Shown in pieces: positions 5,828-8,441 of a DNA stretch of 8,441 nt. Location: positions 1 through 8,441 of the forward strand of contig CANCSY010000131.1 in the NCBI GenBank assembly GCA_947380915.1, given 5' to 3'. Within the stretch, counting starts at the first letter, position 1; each line of letters begins with the position of its first letter. Below the pieces are notes generated by a model. It saw nothing but the letters and a program-made list of their open reading frames with translations. It ran no database searches and was not told where the DNA came from. The translations under genes and the position numbers were made by a program. Origin of the DNA: Beijerinckiaceae bacterium (GTDB taxonomy: Bacteria > Pseudomonadota > Alphaproteobacteria > Rhizobiales > Beijerinckiaceae).

Positions 5828-6085
5828 ATGTCCGATATTGATCACTCGAAAGCCGCTGTCGATCGTCGGCCCGTCAAGCGTGGGCAATATGCCCGGTTTG
5901 TCGTGTCCGTCGACCGCCAGATCAAGAGCAGCTTCGACACGCGCGCCGAGGCGCAGGTCGAGGCTGACCGTCTCAGCGCCAAATTCGCCAATCTGACCAT
6001 TGCGGTGAACGATTCGCAGGAGCCGCTCATCCGCGAATCCGCCAGCGAGCCCGAAAGCCTCGAGACCGCCAGCGCTCAGGATTAA
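5828..6085 (+). CDS. Small hypothetical protein, 85 aa
   Basis: Function unknown and family not recognised. After a charged, probably flexible N-terminus (1-19), residues 20-62 read as a compact strand-strand-helix-strand unit: [14 protein letters not shown], helix [15 protein letters not shown], then LTIAVND. The C-terminal tail from about 63 is acidic and Ser-rich ([16 protein letters not shown]) and likely disordered. There are no cysteines, signal peptide or membrane segment. AGGA at 5816-5819 with an 8-nt gap supports the ATG at 5828; an ATG four bases upstream is closed by a stop after five codons. It follows the 81-aa gene by 29 nt, probably in the same transcript, and its TAA overlaps the convergent modC TAA within a TTAA. 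Confidence 0.75.
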   Translation: MSDIDHSKAAVDRRPVKRGQYARFVVSVDRQIKSSFDTRAEAQVEADRLSAKFANLTIAVNDSQEPLIRESASEPESLETASAQD

Positions 6086-7179
6086 CCGGTGTGGCGTGGC
6101 GTGAGCGCCGCGCCCTTCACCTGCGCATGGACAACAAGGCCCGGCGCCAGAGCCAGCTGGTCCCATGACCTGCGCGTGACGCGCGCCAGAAGATGGGCGC
6201 CCGCGCCATCCTCCCCCAGGCCCAGCACGGCGGTCATCTGATGCTCGCCGCTTTGGCGCGCGTCGAGAACCCGCGCGGGCAAGATGTTCACGATGGTGCT
6301 GCCGCTGGGCGCCGCCAGCGCCAGACTCACATCCCCCGCCAGAACCCGTAGCCGCCTGCGCTCGCCCACCTGCGCCTTGAGCGCGGGGACGAGAAAGACG
6401 CCCCCCGCCACCTTCAGGGTCGCCAGCCCATAGGCGATGTCGCAGGCGATCACTTCGCCCTCGAGGCTCACAGCGGCGTCCCGCGCGCCCATGAGCGGGA
6501 GGGCGGGATCGCTCTGCATCTGCGCCAGAGGTCCTGCGCCGATGACGCGCCCCTTCTCCATCAGGATGATCTGGTCAGCGAGGCGCTCCACCTCGGCCAT
6601 GTCATGAGTCACATAGAGGACCGGCAGGGACAGGCGCTCGTGGAGCTGCTCCAGAAAGGGCAGGATCTCCTCGCGCGCCGCCCGGTCGAGGGCCGAGAGG
6701 GGCTCGTCCATCAGCAGCAGGCGGGGCCGCGACAGCAGCGCCCGGCCGATGGCGACCCGCTGGCGCTCGCCCCCTGACAAGGTGAGGGGCGCGCGGTCCA
6801 GAAGCGGCGCCAGCCCCAGCAGGGCCACCGCCTCGTCAAAGCCGAGCAGCGGCTCGCCGGTGGCGGCGCGGGCGCCAAAGAGCAGATTGCCGCGAACGCT
6901 CAGATGGGAAAAGAGGCTCGCCTCCTGAAACACATAGCCGATGGGCCGCTGGTGAACGGGGCGGAAGCTGGCGCCGTCTTGCCAGACCTCCCCCTTGATC
7001 GCCACATGGCCGCTGGCCGCCCGGTGCAGGCCCGCGATGCAGCGCAGCACCGTCGTCTTGCCGCTGCCGGAGGGGCCGAAGATGGCGGTCACGCCCCGAC
7101 CCGGCGCCTCGAAAGAGGCGTCGAGGGCGAAGGCGCCGCGCTGGTCGCGCAGGCGCACCGTGATCGCGGCGTCGGTCAT
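6082..7179 (-). CDS. modC: Molybdate ABC transporter ATP-binding protein ModC
   Basis: The ATPase that powers molybdate import through ModB at the inner face of the membrane. It has 365 residues, close to the usual ModC length. Visible motifs are Walker A GPSGSGKT (35-42), Q-loop Gln85, ABC signature LSGGERQ (134-140), Walker B LLLMDEP (154-160) with Glu159, D-loop SALD (162-165) and switch His192 in YVTHDM. The region after about 290 has the pattern of the ModC C-terminal TOBE/Mop domain, including [10 protein letters not shown], a segment that binds oxyanion and can regulate transport. The ATG overlaps the modB stop as ATGA and has GGAGGT seven nt upstream (7187-7192 on the forward strand). 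The open frame continues upstream of this start only as an overlap shadow of modB. Its TAA overlaps the convergent 85-aa gene. Confidence 0.96.
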   Translation of the reverse strand: MTDAAITVRLRDQRGAFALDASFEAPGRGVTAIFGPSGSGKTTVLRCIAGLHRAASGHVAIKGEVWQDGASFRPVHQRPIGYVFQEASLFSHLSVRGNLLFGARAATGEPLLGFDEAVALLGLAPLLDRAPLTLSGGERQRVAIGRALLSRPRLLLMDEPLSALDRAAREEILPFLEQLHERLSLPVLYVTHDMAEVERLADQIILMEKGRVIGAGPLAQMQSDPALPLMGARDAAVSLEGEVIACDIAYGLATLKVAGGVFLVPALKAQVGERRRLRVLAGDVSLALAAPSGSTIVNILPARVLDARQSGEHQMTAVLGLGEDGAGAHLLARVTRRSWDQLALAPGLVVHAQVKGAALTPRHTG

Positions 7180-7862
7180 GGGGCGAACCTCCCCATGCGT
7201 TTCTCCACAAAGCCCATGGTGAGGATCACGACAAAGGAGAAGACCACCATGCCCGCCGCCAGCGCATGGGCTTCGGGCCATCGCGAAGTCTCCACGAAAT
7301 CGAAGATCGCCACCGACAGGACCTTGGTGACGCCGGGAATGTTCCCGCCGATCATCAGCACAACGCCAAATTCCCCCACCGTATGGGCGAAGCCCAGAAT
7401 GGCTCCGGTGAGGAATCCGGGCCGGGCCAGGGGAACCGCCACGCGCCAGAAGGCCCGCCAGGGCGAGGCCCGCAGGGTCGCCGCCGCCTCCATGGGCCGA
7501 TCCCCCATGGCCGCGAAGGCGTTGCGGATGGGCTGCACCACGAAGGGCAGGGAATAGAGCACCGAACCAATCACGAGGCCCGCGAAGGAAAAGGCCAGAG
7601 TGCGCGCCCCCCAGAGGGAGGCGATGGCGCCGCCGGGACCATCGGGGCCCAGCATCACCAGAAGATAAAAACCCAGAACTGTGGGCGGCAGCACCAGCGG
7701 CAGGGCCACCACGGCGGCGACGATCTGCGCCCACCAGCTTCGCGAGCGCGCCAGCCACCAGGCGATGGGCGTGGCCACGACCAGCAGGATCGCGGTGGTG
7801 AGGCTCGCCAGCTCCAGGGTGAGGAAGATGGGCCGCCAGATGTCAGGGGAGAGGCCGAACAT
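7176..7862 (-). CDS. modB: Molybdate ABC transporter permease ModB
   Basis: Membrane channel subunit of the molybdate importer. From the ATG at 7862 it has 228 residues, the normal ModB length, with about five hydrophobic helices (near 13-37, 46-71, 88-107, 150-170 and 197-219). The cytoplasmic EAA loop that docks with ModC reads [20 protein letters not shown] from about 125. [14 protein letters not shown] (55-68) and [20 protein letters not shown] are characteristic of ModB. GGAG seven nt upstream supports this start; an in-frame start eight codons earlier (7886) would lie inside modA. The gene begins just after the modA stop, with a single base between them, and overlaps modC by ATGA, giving the tight order modA-modB-modC. 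Confidence 0.95.
   Translation of the reverse strand: MFGLSPDIWRPIFLTLELASLTTAILLVVATPIAWWLARSRSWWAQIVAAVVALPLVLPPTVLGFYLLVMLGPDGPGGAIASLWGARTLAFSFAGLVIGSVLYSLPFVVQPIRNAFAAMGDRPMEAAATLRASPWRAFWRVAVPLARPGFLTGAILGFAHTVGEFGVVLMIGGNIPGVTKVLSVAIFDFVETSRWPEAHALAAGMVVFSFVVILTMGFVEKRMGRFAP
7187..7192 (-). promoter_or_regulatory. Ribosome binding site GGAGGT for modC
   Basis: On the minus strand GGAGGT lies 7 nt before the modC ATG at 7179, inside the end of modB. It fixes the modC start and indicates coupled translation. Confidence 0.75.
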
Positions 7863-7863
7863 G

Positions 7864-8441
7864 TCAGTTCTCCGCCCCCGCTTCATAGCCGTAAAGCTCG
7901 ATGATGGCGCGGGCCTGCGAGCCCCTCAGAAAGGCGAGGAAGGCAAGGGCGGGTTCCTTCCCCGCGCCGGTCTTGAGCAGCACTGCGTCCTGCAGGATGG
8001 GCTTGTGCAGGGACTGCGGAACCAGCCAGCGGCTTCCATCGCTCCGACCGATCACCTGCGCCAGCGCCACGAAGGCCAGCTCCGCATTGCCGGTTTCGGC
8101 GAACTGGAAAGTCTGGGCGATGCTGGCGCCCTGCACGAGGCGAGGCGAGAGCTCGTCGTAAAGCCTGAGGGCTTTCAGGGTCTCGATGGCCGCGCCGCCA
8201 TAGGGGGCTGAGGCCGGATTGGCGATGGCGATCTTGCCGGGCCCCCCCGCCCGCAGCGCAGCCTCCCCCTGCGCGGCGCGCGTATCCCGGCTCCACAGGG
8301 CTAGCCTGCCGATGGCGTAGGTGAAGCGCGTCTCCCCCAGCGCAAGACCCGCCGCCACGGCCTGCCGGGGCCGCTCCTCATCCGCCGAGAGCAGGACCTC
8401 ATAGGGGGCGCCTTGGGTGATCTGCGCATAAAGCGCCCCCG
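7864..8441 (-). CDS. modA: Molybdate-binding periplasmic protein ModA, 5'-truncated by window edge
   Basis: Periplasmic substrate-binding protein that captures molybdate (and usually tungstate) and delivers it to ModBC. About 191 C-terminal residues are present; the signal peptide and first ligand-binding segment lie outside the window. The frame is open to the window edge and starts with [19 protein letters not shown], the typical ModA region where the ligand pocket begins. Further landmarks are [25 protein letters not shown] (ending about fragment residue 81), and [15 protein letters not shown], all in ModA order. The start codons inside this fragment, such as a GTG at 8358, are internal. 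It ends with YGYEAGAEN one base before modB. Promoter and any ModE-type operator would be upstream, beyond the window. Confidence 0.95.
   Translation of the reverse strand, partial: GALYAQITQGAPYEVLLSADEERPRQAVAAGLALGETRFTYAIGRLALWSRDTRAAQGEAALRAGGPGKIAIANPASAPYGGAAIETLKALRLYDELSPRLVQGASIAQTFQFAETGNAELAFVALAQVIGRSDGSRWLVPQSLHKPILQDAVLLKTGAGKEPALAFLAFLRGSQARAIIELYGYEAGAEN

Noticed and set aside
7266..7904. 212-codon plus-strand open frame opposite modB
   Set aside because: Very His/Gln/Gly/Arg-rich with no hydrophobic core; shadow of modB.

Overview
The window is dense, high-GC bacterial DNA with strong G/C preference at third codon positions. Its protein sequences look alphaproteobacterial, most likely Hyphomicrobiales (Rhizobiales). 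That placement rests on family resemblance and gene style, not on a marker gene, and I do not assign a genus. Genes are packed tightly: co-directional neighbours overlap by ATGA, and both convergent pairs share a 4-nt palindromic stop.

Layout. (1) 1-1625, plus strand: the 3' two thirds of hemE, then complete hemF. These are consecutive steps from uroporphyrinogen III to protoporphyrinogen IX, with the oxygen-dependent enzyme at the second step. (2) 1728-2342, plus strand: an unrecognised single-pass membrane protein with a TTG start, preceded by a perfect CTAG-rich palindrome. (3) 2339-5061, minus strand: a two-gene unit. The first gene encodes a five-helix di-heme cytochrome b fused to an extracytoplasmic ethylbenzene-dehydrogenase-type heme-binding domain. 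The second encodes a soluble [2Fe-2S]/flavin/NAD(P)H oxidoreductase. Together they look like a transmembrane electron-transfer module from NAD(P)H to a periplasmic heme domain; the final partner is unknown. (4) 5062-5552: about 490 bp without a credible gene but rich in inverted repeats, including a strong rho-independent terminator pointing along the minus strand. (5) 5553-6085, plus strand: two small soluble hypothetical proteins. (6) 6082-8441, minus strand: modC, modB and the 3' part of modA, a high-affinity molybdate ABC transporter.

How the parts relate. Heme synthesis, a heme-b-rich redox module and molybdate uptake lie side by side. The ethylbenzene-dehydrogenase-type domain is best known as the heme subunit of a molybdenum enzyme, so a link to the mod genes is tempting, but no molybdenum catalytic subunit is in the window and the link is inference. 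The most interesting candidate for an undescribed system is the cytochrome/reductase pair. Next come the structured intergenic region and the possibility that mod transcripts run antisense through the two small genes to the lone terminator at 5182-5220.
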